Assembly (NCBI GenBank): GCA_002838185.1
Contig: CP017948.1
Span: 1,612,001 to 1,676,000 of the forward strand
DNA length: 64,000 bases
Source: Tenericutes bacterium MO-XQ
GTDB taxonomy: Bacteria > Bacillota_I > Bacilli_A > Acholeplasmatales > Acholeplasmataceae
Reading direction: 5' to 3'
Shown here: positions 16,246-25,001 of the stretch, one piece after another
Numbering within the stretch: the first letter of the stretch is position 1
How the letters are laid out: each line of letters starts with the position of its first letter
Program-made: the position numbers and the translations under genes
The notes under the pieces: generated by a model
Told to the model about the DNA's origin: nothing
The model's database searches: none
What the model saw: only the letters and a program-made list of their open reading frames with translations

Positions 16246-16908
16246 TTAGAATAACAACGTATTCTTATGTGTTCCTTTAACCATAAAAATAATCCATTGA
16301 GCGATGTTTACTGCGTGATCACCAACACGTTCAAAATATTTGGCAACCATAAGTACATAGATTAACTCATTTGCATCAATTTTATCATGTTTTAATTCAG
16401 TTGTCATCTTTGAGATGAGTTGTTGAAACAAATCATCCACTTGATCGTCTTTTTTGATGACTTCTCGGGCAATTTCTTCATTGACATGAACTAATCCTTT
16501 GATGCTTAATAAGACCATTTCCTCAACAATTTCAGCCATTTTTGAAGTCAGTGGTAATACCCGTTTGTTTAAATTACCTTCAAGATGTAAAGTCATTTCA
16601 GCAATATCTGTTGCATGATCCCCAATACGCTCTAAATCAGTAATTAACTTTAAGATACCTGTGACTAATCTAAGATCGCTTGCTACTGGTTGTTCTCTCC
16701 AAATAATCTTTAGTGCTTGTTTGGCAATTTCTTCTTCATACTGATCGACTTCATCATCTTTTTTAATAACGATTCTTGCAAGTTCCAAATCATTATTCTT
16801 AAAAGCTTCTAATCCTTCTCTAAGGTTACTTAATGCTAGGTCTGCCATTTCTGCAACTTGTTTTTTTAATTCTTCGATCATTTCTTCTAAATGTTGTCTT
16901 AATGTCAT
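16246..16908 (-). CDS. phoU: Phosphate transport regulator PhoU
   Basis: The 220-residue all-helical protein has two PhoU repeats, each with an acidic metal-binding signature (KKDDEVDQYEEEIAKQA near 47 and KKDDQVDDLFQQL near 151; ERIGDHATDIAE near 91 and ERVGDHAVNIAQ near 193). PhoU links the PstSCAB transporter to PhoR and keeps the kinase off when phosphate is plentiful. AAAGGAG precedes the ATG. It follows pstB by 14 bases. Confidence 0.95.
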   Translation of the reverse strand: MTLRQHLEEMIEELKKQVAEMADLALSNLREGLEAFKNNDLELARIVIKKDDEVDQYEEEIAKQALKIIWREQPVASDLRLVTGILKLITDLERIGDHATDIAEMTLHLEGNLNKRVLPLTSKMAEIVEEMVLLSIKGLVHVNEEIAREVIKKDDQVDDLFQQLISKMTTELKHDKIDANELIYVLMVAKYFERVGDHAVNIAQWIIFMVKGTHKNTLLF

Positions 16909-16922
16909 GATTTTTCTCCTTT

Positions 16923-17693
16923 TTATCCAAATCTTCCCGTAATATATGCTTCGGTTTTTTTATTTTCTGGTGTTGAAAATACATGGTTTGTATCCCCAAA
17001 TTCAATGAGTTCACCCATTAAAAAGAATGCTGTTTTATCCGATATACGCGCAGCTTGTTGCATATTATGCGTTACAATCACAATCGTATAATCTTTTTTT
17101 AGTTCGACAACCAAATCTTCTATTTTTGCGGTTGCAACCGGATCAAGTGCACTCGTTGGTTCATCCATCAATATCACTTCTGGTTTCATCGCAATCGTCC
17201 TTGCTATGCATAATCTTTGTTGTTGACCACCAGATAATGAAAGTGCGCTTTCTTTAAGTCTATCTTTAACTTCATCCCATAACGCTGCTTGTTTTAAGCT
17301 TGTTTCAACGATTTCATTTAATGCTTGTTTGTTTTTAATGCCTTGACATTTTGGTCCATAAGCAATATTTTCAAAAATGCTCATTGGAAATGGATTCGGT
17401 TTTTGGAAAACCATACCAACTTTTGTTCTTAGACCAATAACATCAGTATTTTGATCATAGATATTTTCTCCATGATATGATACATCTCCTGTAATCTTAC
17501 ATGATTCAACTAAATCATTCATGCGATTAAGTGTTCTTAAAAATGTTGATTTACCACATCCTGATGGTCCTATTAAAGCTGTTACTTCTTTTTCATAAAT
17601 TGGTAATTCAATATTAAGTAAAGCTTGCTTTTCTCCATAAAATAAATCTAGATTTTTTATTTCAAATGTTTTTTTATTATCTACTGTTATCAT
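16923..17693 (-). CDS. pstB: Phosphate ABC transporter ATPase PstB
   Basis: The 256-residue ATPase powers phosphate import. Walker A is GPSGCGKST (42-50), the signature is LSGGQQQR near residue 152, Walker B is [13 protein letters not shown], and the switch His is in [13 protein letters not shown]. The [19 protein letters not shown] segment is characteristic of PstB. Its ATG overlaps the pstA stop by four bases, which implies coupled translation. Confidence 0.96.
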   Translation of the reverse strand: MITVDNKKTFEIKNLDLFYGEKQALLNIELPIYEKEVTALIGPSGCGKSTFLRTLNRMNDLVESCKITGDVSYHGENIYDQNTDVIGLRTKVGMVFQKPNPFPMSIFENIAYGPKCQGIKNKQALNEIVETSLKQAALWDEVKDRLKESALSLSGGQQQRLCIARTIAMKPEVILMDEPTSALDPVATAKIEDLVVELKKDYTIVIVTHNMQQAARISDKTAFFLMGELIEFGDTNHVFSTPENKKTEAYITGRFG

Positions 17694-18901
17694 CTAACTA
17701 CACCATACTTTCTCATAAATCTTTTTGATATCAATTTGATTGAAATATTTAATATTAATACAATCATCAAGATGATTAAAGCTATCGTTGATGAAAGTTC
17801 TATGTTTGCAGGTTCATCAGTCATCATAGACCAGATATGAACTGCTAAAGAAGTTGATCGATCTGTTAAATAAACATCATCTTTGATGGATGTTCCGATT
17901 GCAAATACTAAAGCTGCACTTTCACCGATGATTCTTCCTATTGCAAGTAAGGTAGCAGTTAATATACCAGTAAATGCGTTCGGTAAAATCACTTTAAATA
18001 CTGTTTGAGTTTTGCTTGCCCCTAAAGCTAAACTTGCAAACCTATAATCATCTGGTACAACTTTTAAGCTTTCTTCTGTTGTTCTTATGATGATTGGTAA
18101 TAATATGACTGCTAAAGTCATTGAACCAGAAATTAAGTTACCAGTAGTTGCAGATGTTAAACGGATGGTGATTGGAACAAAAATCGCAAGTCCCATTAAG
18201 CCATAAATAATGGATGGTACACCTGTCAAGGTTTCAATAAATGATCTTAACATGCGATTAAACTTATTATTTTTGGCATATTCGTTTAAGTAAATAGCTG
18301 CACCTATGCCAATTGGTAGTGCAAATACTAAAGTTAAGACAATCAAGTAAAAGGTTGTAATGATTGATCCTCTAATACCCCCACCTGTAGTTGCAAACTC
18401 TAATTCTCTGATGTCATCTTGCTGATCAAGTAGAGTAATCATATTTTGTGCACCTCTACTGGAAAGTGCGCTTGCAGCTCCATCAAAAGCAATTCTAATA
18501 ATTTCATAATCAATTCTTAAATCTAAATTAGGATCACCTACACCTTTATTGTTTAATGTGTGTAATGGTGAGTCAGGATGAACATAAGTAACAACAATAA
18601 CATTTTTACCTTGTAAATCCTCATCATTGGTTAAGGCTAATCCCCATTTTTCAGAATAGAATGTATCTTCATCAAAATTTCGATCTGTATCAAAATTACC
18701 TAATTCAAATCCCTCATCTATATCAGCAATATAAGTGACTGCTTTATAATTGTGAGTGATTAAATCTAGGTTTAACAATCTAAACCCATTTAAAAATACA
18801 TATCCAACAATAAGTAATAATACCGCAAGTGAAATAAATGATGCCCCATATGTTATACCCTTATATAGATTTTCTCTTTGTCTTCTACTTAACATGGACA
18901 T
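17690..18901 (-). CDS. pstA: Phosphate ABC transporter permease PstA with PDZ-like insertion
   Basis: The core is a standard PstA permease: TM1 at about 17-37, then from [16 protein letters not shown] (173 on) the remaining helices and the EAA loop ([16 protein letters not shown]). At 403 residues it is about 110 longer than usual. The extra sequence replaces the short loop after TM1 (about 45-172) and would face outside. Residues 86-172 read like a PDZ domain ([33 protein letters not shown]). It overlaps pstC by 17 bases and pstB by 4. It works with PstC as the membrane channel; what the inserted domain binds is unknown. Confidence 0.9.
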   Translation of the reverse strand: MSMLSRRQRENLYKGITYGASFISLAVLLLIVGYVFLNGFRLLNLDLITHNYKAVTYIADIDEGFELGNFDTDRNFDEDTFYSEKWGLALTNDEDLQGKNVIVVTYVHPDSPLHTLNNKGVGDPNLDLRIDYEIIRIAFDGAASALSSRGAQNMITLLDQQDDIRELEFATTGGGIRGSIITTFYLIVLTLVFALPIGIGAAIYLNEYAKNNKFNRMLRSFIETLTGVPSIIYGLMGLAIFVPITIRLTSATTGNLISGSMTLAVILLPIIIRTTEESLKVVPDDYRFASLALGASKTQTVFKVILPNAFTGILTATLLAIGRIIGESAALVFAIGTSIKDDVYLTDRSTSLAVHIWSMMTDEPANIELSSTIALIILMIVLILNISIKLISKRFMRKYGVVR

Positions 18902-19841
18902 GCCCTACCTTCTTTTTAATCGTATTTAAGATTAAATTAGTGAGTAAAATCACTACCATCAAAACAATCCCCACTGAAAAGCGAATGTCATAATCAAGTC
19001 CAACAGTTTCTTTCATGCCTTCAAGCATTGTTGTTGTTAAAGTTGATGTTGTATCTAAAATATTAAACGATAATCCCGATCTTCTACCGCCAGCAACTAG
19101 GCTAACTGCAGTTGCTTCTCCTAAAACACGTCCGATACCAAGAATGGCTGAAGTAAATATCCCAGATTTAGCTGCAGCTAAAACAACTTTGAAATTGGTT
19201 TGCATTGGTGTTGCACCTAATGCAAGCGATCCATGGATAATTTCTTTATCAACAGATCTGATAGCTACTTCACTTATAGAAGTAATGGTAGGAATCGTCA
19301 TGATTGCTAAAACAATCACAGCAGCTAACATCGAGTTTCCACCTTTTGATTGATATCCAAGCAGTGCACTCAAATTATAAACAAACTTTAATACAAAACC
19401 AGCTCCAAATAAACCGTAGATAATTGAAGGTATAGAAGCTAAAAGTTCTATAACTGTTCTTAAAGTTTCAGCTAACCTTTTAGGTGCAATCTTTGCGATA
19501 AATAAAGCAGTTAAAACACCTACTGGAAAGCTAAGTAATAATGATAAAAAAGCGATAAAAAGCGTACTTATGATAATAAATCCTACACTATATAAGTTAG
19601 ATTGGAATGACTCACCAATAAGCCATGTATCCCCTGTTAAAAATCGCCATAGATTAACAGATCCTAACCCTCCATTATCACTAATAAACGGTGTTATACC
19701 TTTAAGTAAAATAACACCTGCAACGATAAACACAAATGATGATGATAAAATCGCAAGAAAAAATAAAAAGTTTCTTATGATTATATCAATGATTTTGTTC
19801 TTACCGTTTTTAGATTTTCTTAAATTCATTAATTGTTGCAT
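18885..19841 (-). CDS. pstC: Phosphate ABC transporter permease PstC
   Basis: The 318-residue permease has an N-terminal helix (NFLFFLAILSSSFVFIVAGV) and a binding-protein-dependent transport domain with six helices and an EAA loop (ALGATPMQTNFKVVLAAAKSG). It pairs with PstA. I use the ATG at 19841 (MQQLMNLRKSK), which has AAAGGA seven bases before it, rather than an ATG 12 codons upstream that would fall in the pstS-pstC hairpin region. Confidence 0.94.
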   Translation of the reverse strand: MQQLMNLRKSKNGKNKIIDIIIRNFLFFLAILSSSFVFIVAGVILLKGITPFISDNGGLGSVNLWRFLTGDTWLIGESFQSNLYSVGFIIISTLFIAFLSLLLSFPVGVLTALFIAKIAPKRLAETLRTVIELLASIPSIIYGLFGAGFVLKFVYNLSALLGYQSKGGNSMLAAVIVLAIMTIPTITSISEVAIRSVDKEIIHGSLALGATPMQTNFKVVLAAAKSGIFTSAILGIGRVLGEATAVSLVAGGRRSGLSFNILDTTSTLTTTMLEGMKETVGLDYDIRFSVGIVLMVVILLTNLILNTIKKKVGHVHVK

Positions 19842-19864
19842 ATTCTCATCCTTTACACGCAAGA

Positions 19865-19885
19865 AAAGACCTAACAAAGGTCTTT
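19865..19885 (-). terminator. Intercistronic hairpin between pstS and pstC
   Basis: AAAGACCT (minus strand) and AGGTCTTT pair around five bases and are followed by a short T-rich stretch. It probably acts as a partial terminator or 3' stabiliser, giving more pstS than permease mRNA, as is common when a binding protein heads an operon. Confidence 0.6.
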
Positions 19886-19906
19886 ATCTTTTCATCTCAT
19901 CTAGCT

Positions 19907-20860
19907 TTATTCAGTAATTAAATCTGACCACTTCGTATATGTACCTTCATAGATTTTCTTTAAATCCTCTGCAGTAACATTGTTGATTGGATTATTCACA
20001 TGAACGATTGCAACAATTGCATCCCATGCAAGTTGACCATATTGTGCTTCAGGTAGCGCAACTCCACCAACTTCTTTTTCAGAATCTTTGAATGGTCTTG
20101 ATGCAAATCCAACATCTTTACCAACTGATTCATCTTTTTGATCACCAACAACTCTCTTATAAGCATCACCAGAACCTGTGTGATCATGGTCTGCTACAAA
20201 GTTTCCAGCTTTGGCACTAAACGCTTGAGTTAAACCTTCTGCGACTTTTTGAATTGAATCTGATCCACCAAATCTTACTGTAACACCACTATTGTCTTGT
20301 TCAGTGATTGGATAGTTTGCTTTAATATCATCCCAAGTTTCAGTTGCAGGTAGTGCAACAGCACCAGCATTGTTGATGATATCTGCGCCATCAGTTGTTC
20401 CTAAAAATGCGATAAATGCATGAACTAAATCTTCAACATCTTGACTAGGGAAATCACCATCAGCTCTTACCATCCAATTAAATGGACGTTTTAAATCATA
20501 TGTATTATTAATAACGTTATCTACTGTAGGTGCAACGCCATTAAATGATAAACCTTTGATGTCATCTGTTAAACTTGCAAGTGATACATAACCGATACCA
20601 AACTCATCAGTTTGCATAGAAGTCATGATACCTGTATTATCTTTAATTACAAATCCTTCAACTAAAACATCATCACTTGACTCTGCTTCATCAAATCCGA
20701 TACCACCCATAAAACCAGCTCTTGTACCTGATGTAGTATCTCTAGTATAAACGGTGATATTGCTATCTGTATTAAATGCTTCTTCTTGTTCTTGACACGC
20801 GACTAAACCTAACGTTAAGCCAAAGACTAAAACTAACATTAAACCTTTTATTTTCTTCAT
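19907..20860 (-). CDS. pstS: Phosphate-binding lipoprotein PstS, apparently circularly permuted
   Basis: The 317-residue lipoprotein (lipobox GLVACQ, Cys22) captures phosphate for PstCAB. The start at MKKIKGLM has AAAGGAG upstream; ATGs further upstream lie in the promoter. Its halves are in the reverse of the classic order. Residues 34-170 hold motifs normally late in PstS (TRDTTSGTRAGF, GIGYVSLASL, RPFNWMV). Residues 190-317 hold those normally first: FGGSDSIQKVAEGLTQAF, HTGSGDAY, VGFASRPFKDSE, DAIVAIVHVNNP and KKIYEGTYTKWSDL. Both lobes' phosphate-contact Ser/Thr/Arg segments are present. I recall a similar order in some clostridial binding proteins. Confidence 0.9.
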   Translation of the reverse strand: MKKIKGLMLVLVFGLTLGLVACQEQEEAFNTDSNITVYTRDTTSGTRAGFMGGIGFDEAESSDDVLVEGFVIKDNTGIMTSMQTDEFGIGYVSLASLTDDIKGLSFNGVAPTVDNVINNTYDLKRPFNWMVRADGDFPSQDVEDLVHAFIAFLGTTDGADIINNAGAVALPATETWDDIKANYPITEQDNSGVTVRFGGSDSIQKVAEGLTQAFSAKAGNFVADHDHTGSGDAYKRVVGDQKDESVGKDVGFASRPFKDSEKEVGGVALPEAQYGQLAWDAIVAIVHVNNPINNVTAEDLKKIYEGTYTKWSDLITE

Positions 20861-20890
20861 TTTTTGTTCTCCTTTAATTTTTTCACTCAT

Positions 20891-20896
20891 ATTATA
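20891..20896 (-). promoter_or_regulatory. -10 box of the pst-pho operon
   Basis: Minus-strand TATAAT 30 bases before the pstS start. No good -35 hexamer stands 16-18 bases upstream, as expected for an activator-dependent promoter. Confidence 0.6.
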
Positions 20897-20917
20897 TCGA
20901 GTAAAGAATTTTATAGA

Positions 20918-20956
20918 TATCATAAATGAGTAATTAGTTTGTAAAGAAAATGTAAA
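20918..20956 (-). promoter_or_regulatory. PhoP-box-like direct repeats
   Basis: On the minus strand TTTACA, TTTACA, ATTACT and ATGATA begin exactly 11 bases apart (plus-strand starts 20951, 20940, 20929 and 20918). Gram-positive PhoP binds TTAACA-type repeats with this period. The repeats lie just upstream of the -10 box, replacing the -35. Confidence 0.65.
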
Positions 20957-21076
20957 GTGAAAAAATATTTGGATATGATGTTTAAAAATGAATTGGATTT
21001 GTAAAAACACATGCAACTAAAGGTTGCTTTTAATCCTTAGGAACTGTGCTAAAATAAAAGTGTAAAGGAGGTACTT

Positions 21077-21637
21077 ATGCTTGATTTAACAAAAATCGGT
21101 CAAACGATTGAATCTTTACGAAAAGAAAAAAACATGACACAAGATGAACTCGCTAGCAAGTTATATGTGTCACGTCAAGCAGTTAGCAAATGGGAAACAG
21201 GGAAAAGTTTACCTTCAATTGAAGTTTTGATTTCCTTAACTGAACTATTTGAAATCGGTATTGAATTTCTAATAGATGATGCAATTATCTCAAGAAACGA
21301 TATTGAAAAACAAATGGAACAATTCCCTAGACAAGCTGTATTCTCAAACTTTATCAAGTCTGATCAACTTGAAAATGATTTTAAATCCTATGTTCACTTA
21401 TTCAATATTGAAGAAAGAAAACAATTGATTAACCTTGTCATTCAAGGTAAGCTAAATCTTTCATATCAAGTGATGTGGCCACACCTTAACATGGAAGAAC
21501 GCTTATACTTACTGGGATATATCATATCTTATGATAAAGAAGATATCAATGATTTATATCCATATTTAACGATTGAAGAGAGACAAATGATCTCACATAA
21601 AACAAATTTTATTTATAAGAAAGGAAAATTACTATGA
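21077..21637 (+). CDS. XRE family regulator with helical PF(L/M) repeats
   Basis: The 186-residue protein starts with a Cro/C1-type helix-turn-helix (residues 7-62; MTQDELASKLYVSRQAVSKWETGKSLPS) of the kind that often controls its own gene. The C-terminal part carries two copies of a repeat of about 28 residues starting WPHLNMEERLYLL and YPYLTIEERQMI. More copies fill the next gene, whose start overlaps this stop by four bases (ATGA). AAAGGAGG precedes the ATG. The ligand and targets are unknown. Confidence 0.85.
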   Translation: MLDLTKIGQTIESLRKEKNMTQDELASKLYVSRQAVSKWETGKSLPSIEVLISLTELFEIGIEFLIDDAIISRNDIEKQMEQFPRQAVFSNFIKSDQLENDFKSYVHLFNIEERKQLINLVIQGKLNLSYQVMWPHLNMEERLYLLGYIISYDKEDINDLYPYLTIEERQMISHKTNFIYKKGKLL

Positions 21638-21984
21638 ACGTCTACAAATATTTACCATTCATGAATGATGAAGATTTAGAAGAGCTTGCAGAAAAAATTA
21701 TTGCAAAAGAAGTAACTGAAGTACCCCTTCGCAAACTTTATCCATTCTTGTCAAAACAAAAATTAAATGAATTAGTTCATCAAATGATTGAACAAAATGA
21801 TCAAGATAGCATTAAACATGCATTACCTTTTATTTCTCGCGAAACAATTAGTCTCATTAGAGAAAAAATCGATGAAGGTAAACTTGAAGACTTTGATGAA
21901 TCTCATTTATTACCATTCATGAGTCCACAAGAAGTCAAGGACATGTTTTATCAGAAATTAAAAGAAACTAAAAAAGCAGAGTAA
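21634..21984 (+). CDS. Helical repeat protein coupled to the XRE regulator
   Basis: This 116-residue protein has no recognised family. It consists of about four repeats of roughly 28 residues, opening with LPFMNDEDLEEL, YPFLSKQKLNEL, LPFISRETISLI and LPFMSPQEVKDM. The same unit ends the preceding XRE protein, so the two genes share one repeat array across an ATGA junction. It may be a protein-protein partner that modulates the regulator; that is inference. Confidence 0.7.
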   Translation: MNVYKYLPFMNDEDLEELAEKIIAKEVTEVPLRKLYPFLSKQKLNELVHQMIEQNDQDSIKHALPFISRETISLIREKIDEGKLEDFDESHLLPFMSPQEVKDMFYQKLKETKKAE

Positions 21985-21985
21985 C

Positions 21986-22020
21986 AAAAAAGCGGTTCTT
22001 AAATAAGAATCGCCTTTTTT
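21986..22020. terminator. Bidirectional terminator
   Basis: AGCGGTTCTTA and TAAGAATCGCCT form a stem with A and T runs on either side, between the convergent repeat-protein and diguanylate cyclase genes. Confidence 0.75.
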
Positions 22021-22936
22021 ACCTTTCAATATCGAACACTACTTGATCTTTTCCATTGTTTTTTGCTTGATATAATAAATCATCAGCTTTTCTAACCAGA
22101 TCTTCTCTTTGTGTGGCTTTTATAACTCCTATAGATACTGTAAAATTTTTATTGGATTGTGGTAAAACGATTTGTTTGGTACGCAGCAAAATATCATTTG
22201 CAACATCTAATACTTCTTTGGTGTCATTAAAAAACATACCTACAAACTCATCTCCACCCAATCGATAAAAACGGTTATTACCTGATTCATACCGTTTAAG
22301 TAATGAAGCTAATTTTTGTAATGTCTCATTACCTACATGATGACTAAACTTATCATTAATATCTTTGAAGTCATCGATATCGATATATAGTATATGCAAA
22401 TCTTCCAATTGATATCTTAATCCATAATGATAATCGAATGCATATTTGTTAAAGAGTTGTGTTAATGAGTCTTTATGCGTTTTCTCATAAAGTTCTTCTT
22501 CATGCTCCATAAGTTCAGTAATGTTACTTGCGAAAATCGCGTAAATATTTTCATTTTTCTCAACTTTAAAACCATCAAAATGAATCCACACCCTTTGATT
22601 GTTGTATTTAATTGGAAATGTAATATTCATAATTTTACTGAAATCAAATAATTCTTTTTCAATGTATGTTTTATATCTAGATAGTCCAGCCACTTCAGCA
22701 TATTTATTTTCATAGTCAATAAGATTCATCAAACGATCAATTGTGATGCTTTCTTGATGAGGCAATCCAATGAGTTCTAATGAGTTACTGATAACGTGTA
22801 GCGTAATTTGCTCTCCTTCAGATCGATCAGCATATAAAAAAACACGTTCACTGTTCCCTAAAACAATGTCATGAATAACATCTAAATTATATTTATTTTT
22901 AAGTTTTTCTTGTGCATGTTTAAAAAAGTTTGCCAT
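22019..22936 (-). CDS. Diguanylate cyclase (GGDEF protein) with N-terminal PAS-like domain
   Basis: The 305-residue protein would make cyclic di-GMP from two GTP. The catalytic GGDEF motif is intact (RLGGDEFVGMF, 227-231) and the metal-binding DIDDFKDIND segment is at 186-195. No RxxD inhibitory site lies five residues upstream of GGDEF. Residues about 20-140 look like a PAS sensor fold and no membrane segment is seen, so it should be cytosolic. It stands alone, with GGAGAG before the ATG. No EAL or PilZ protein is visible in the window. Confidence 0.87.
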   Translation of the reverse strand: MANFFKHAQEKLKNKYNLDVIHDIVLGNSERVFLYADRSEGEQITLHVISNSLELIGLPHQESITIDRLMNLIDYENKYAEVAGLSRYKTYIEKELFDFSKIMNITFPIKYNNQRVWIHFDGFKVEKNENIYAIFASNITELMEHEEELYEKTHKDSLTQLFNKYAFDYHYGLRYQLEDLHILYIDIDDFKDINDKFSHHVGNETLQKLASLLKRYESGNNRFYRLGGDEFVGMFFNDTKEVLDVANDILLRTKQIVLPQSNKNFTVSIGVIKATQREDLVRKADDLLYQAKNNGKDQVVFDIER

Positions 22937-23066
22937 CTCTATTTCTCTCCATATTTACATATAATTTAGCATAAAATGCTTTCATTTTCAATAAGGTTTC
23001 TATCTATTTAAGAACTTTTTAAGTTTTATATATGTCTTAAACAATAAAAATATGTTTACTTCCAAA

Positions 23067-23960
23067 CTAATTTTTTATTTTTCTACTCATATTAAAATAG
23101 CCAAGATAAAGTAAAATACAAGCGATAACAGCTGAACCAATCATCAACCAAATCATATCGACATGTTGTCCAAACACACCTAACTCATTAACTCCAAAAT
23201 AAAGTTTAATCCTTTCAAATGCATCTACCGGCACAGTTGTTTGTAGTGCTGTTAAAGACTGATCTAACATAATATTCTTGAGTAAAATAGTCATGTGAGT
23301 AAATGGGAAAACCGATGAGACATATTGAATACCACTGCTAAAGTTAGCCAGTGGAAAATAAATACCACATATAAATCCAATCAGTGTACCTAAAATCCCA
23401 GATAAAGTACCAAAGGCATTGACTGATTTAAGCAGTGTTGTTAAATAAATCATTAACGATGATGATATAAATGTAAAGAACAACAACAATAAAGAAGTTT
23501 TAATGATAACTTCAAATGTGTACCAATAGCCACTTACTATACCAGCATATAAAATTGTAAATCCCCACATGATGAGTGTGAAAAATATAGTGACTATGAT
23601 TGCAGAAACATAATAACTAAAAATGATCTTATATCTTTTAACTGGTGTAACTAAATAAGCATCTAATGCTCTTTGTTCTAAGTCAGTAATAACATTACCC
23701 ATAATCCCCAGAGATAAAGAGATTGTATTAACGACCAAAATGCCACCCATCATATTGCTTATTTTTACAAAATCAACAAATCCTCTTGTAAAAATACCCT
23801 CTTCTTGGAGTTCTCTTAAATTACTCACATAGCTTTCACCAATAAATAGGAAATATAACGCCAAAAGGATAATAACGCTTAAAAACGAGAAAAAGACAGC
23901 TGTTTTATCTCTTAAGAATTTAAGCATGTGTCTTTTGACTAATGCAACAAACTCATACAT
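23067..23960 (-). CDS. ABC-2 type exporter permease
   Basis: The 297-residue membrane protein has six hydrophobic helices and a large first external loop, with the family segments DLEQRALDAYLVTPVKRYKI and FPFTHMTILLKNIML. It forms the channel for the ATPase encoded just upstream and overlaps its stop by eight bases. I use the second ATG (MYEFVALVKRH); the first lies against the ribosome site AAAGG. The substrate is unknown; drug, antibiotic and polysaccharide exporters share this layout. Confidence 0.85.
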   Translation of the reverse strand: MYEFVALVKRHMLKFLRDKTAVFFSFLSVIILLALYFLFIGESYVSNLRELQEEGIFTRGFVDFVKISNMMGGILVVNTISLSLGIMGNVITDLEQRALDAYLVTPVKRYKIIFSYYVSAIIVTIFFTLIMWGFTILYAGIVSGYWYTFEVIIKTSLLLLFFTFISSSLMIYLTTLLKSVNAFGTLSGILGTLIGFICGIYFPLANFSSGIQYVSSVFPFTHMTILLKNIMLDQSLTALQTTVPVDAFERIKLYFGVNELGVFGQHVDMIWLMIGSAVIACILLYLGYFNMSRKIKN

Positions 23961-24861
23961 AAATTTCATCCTTTCCTACGACGTTAATAAAAACATCATC
24001 CATAGAACCTTTGACAATTTCAAATTGTTTAATATTTGATTTGAGTTCTTCAATCAAGAGTAACGTATCTTTGGTATCTTCAACGGTTATGATGAATTGA
24101 TCAGCGATTTTTTCGTATGATCTTTTTAATGATTGTAATTTATCTTTAAATGCTTCTTTATCAAAAGGTACAATTTTCATTCTATCGAAACTAAATTTTT
24201 CTTTTAAGTAAGCTGGTGTGCCTTGCACCATGATTTTACCCTTATTAATAATCACTACATGATCAGCATTTGCTGCTTCTTCCATATAATGCGTTGTAAG
24301 AAAGATTGTAATTCCTTTTTCTTCTTGAAGTCTTTTGATGACTTTCCACACGATTTGTCTTGTTTCTGGGTCTAATCCTGTTGTAGGTTCATCAAGCAAC
24401 AATAACTCTGGATCTGCAAATAAAGCTCTTGCAATTTCTGTTCTACGCTTTTGCCCTCCGGAAAGTGTTTTAAATCTTTGATTCTCAAATTCTTTTAAAT
24501 TAAGAAACTCCGATAGTTCTTCATATCTTTGAAGCACTTTTTCTTTGGTCTTAAGATAAAGTGCACCTCTATAGATCAAGTTCTCTTTCACAGTTAGAAC
24601 ATCATCTAAAACATTGTTTTGAAAAACAACTCCTATTTTTTCTCTAAAATACTTATCTTCTGATTTCCCATTTAAAAGGACTTCACCAGCATCTTTATTA
24701 AGCAGTGTTGTTATCACATTTATGGTTGTTGATTTCCCTGCTCCATTTGGTCCTAAAAAAGCGAATAAACTCCCTCTTTTAACTTCAAACGAGATATCAT
24801 CAACTGCGACAATATTCTTATATGATTTGATTAAATTTTTTACAGTAAGAATAGCATCCAT
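23953..24861 (-). CDS. ABC exporter ATPase (ABC-2 partner)
   Basis: The 302-residue ATPase has Walker A GPNGAGKST, Q-loop VVFQNNVLDD, signature LSGGQKRR, Walker B LLLLDEPTTGLDP and switch His in TTHYMEEA, the pattern of the drug/NodI-type exporters. A C-terminal regulatory extension follows (about 215-302). The start at MDAILTVKN has GAGGAAAAATA upstream; a long open extension before it has no ribosome site. Confidence 0.9.
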   Translation of the reverse strand: MDAILTVKNLIKSYKNIVAVDDISFEVKRGSLFAFLGPNGAGKSTTINVITTLLNKDAGEVLLNGKSEDKYFREKIGVVFQNNVLDDVLTVKENLIYRGALYLKTKEKVLQRYEELSEFLNLKEFENQRFKTLSGGQKRRTEIARALFADPELLLLDEPTTGLDPETRQIVWKVIKRLQEEKGITIFLTTHYMEEAANADHVVIINKGKIMVQGTPAYLKEKFSFDRMKIVPFDKEAFKDKLQSLKRSYEKIADQFIITVEDTKDTLLLIEELKSNIKQFEIVKGSMDDVFINVVGKDEIYV

Positions 24862-24940
24862 TATTTTTCCTCGCTTTTTTACTTCATTTTCATATATTAT
24901 AACATTTTTTGATGTTTTAATAAGTGATTTCATGAAATCA

Positions 24941-24970
24941 AAAAAAATCCACCATATGTTTAGTGGAAAA
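24941..24970 (-). terminator. Terminator after the kinase-fold gene
   Basis: Minus strand TCCAC and GTGGA pair around ten bases and are followed by seven or more T. Confidence 0.6.
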
Positions 24971-25001
24971 ATCATAAAAATAATCTAAGAAATGAACTGA
25001 A

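Noticed and set aside
19015..19353. 112-codon plus-strand open frame opposite pstC
   Set aside because: Antisense shadow of a conserved permease gene, without a ribosome site or recognisable protein.
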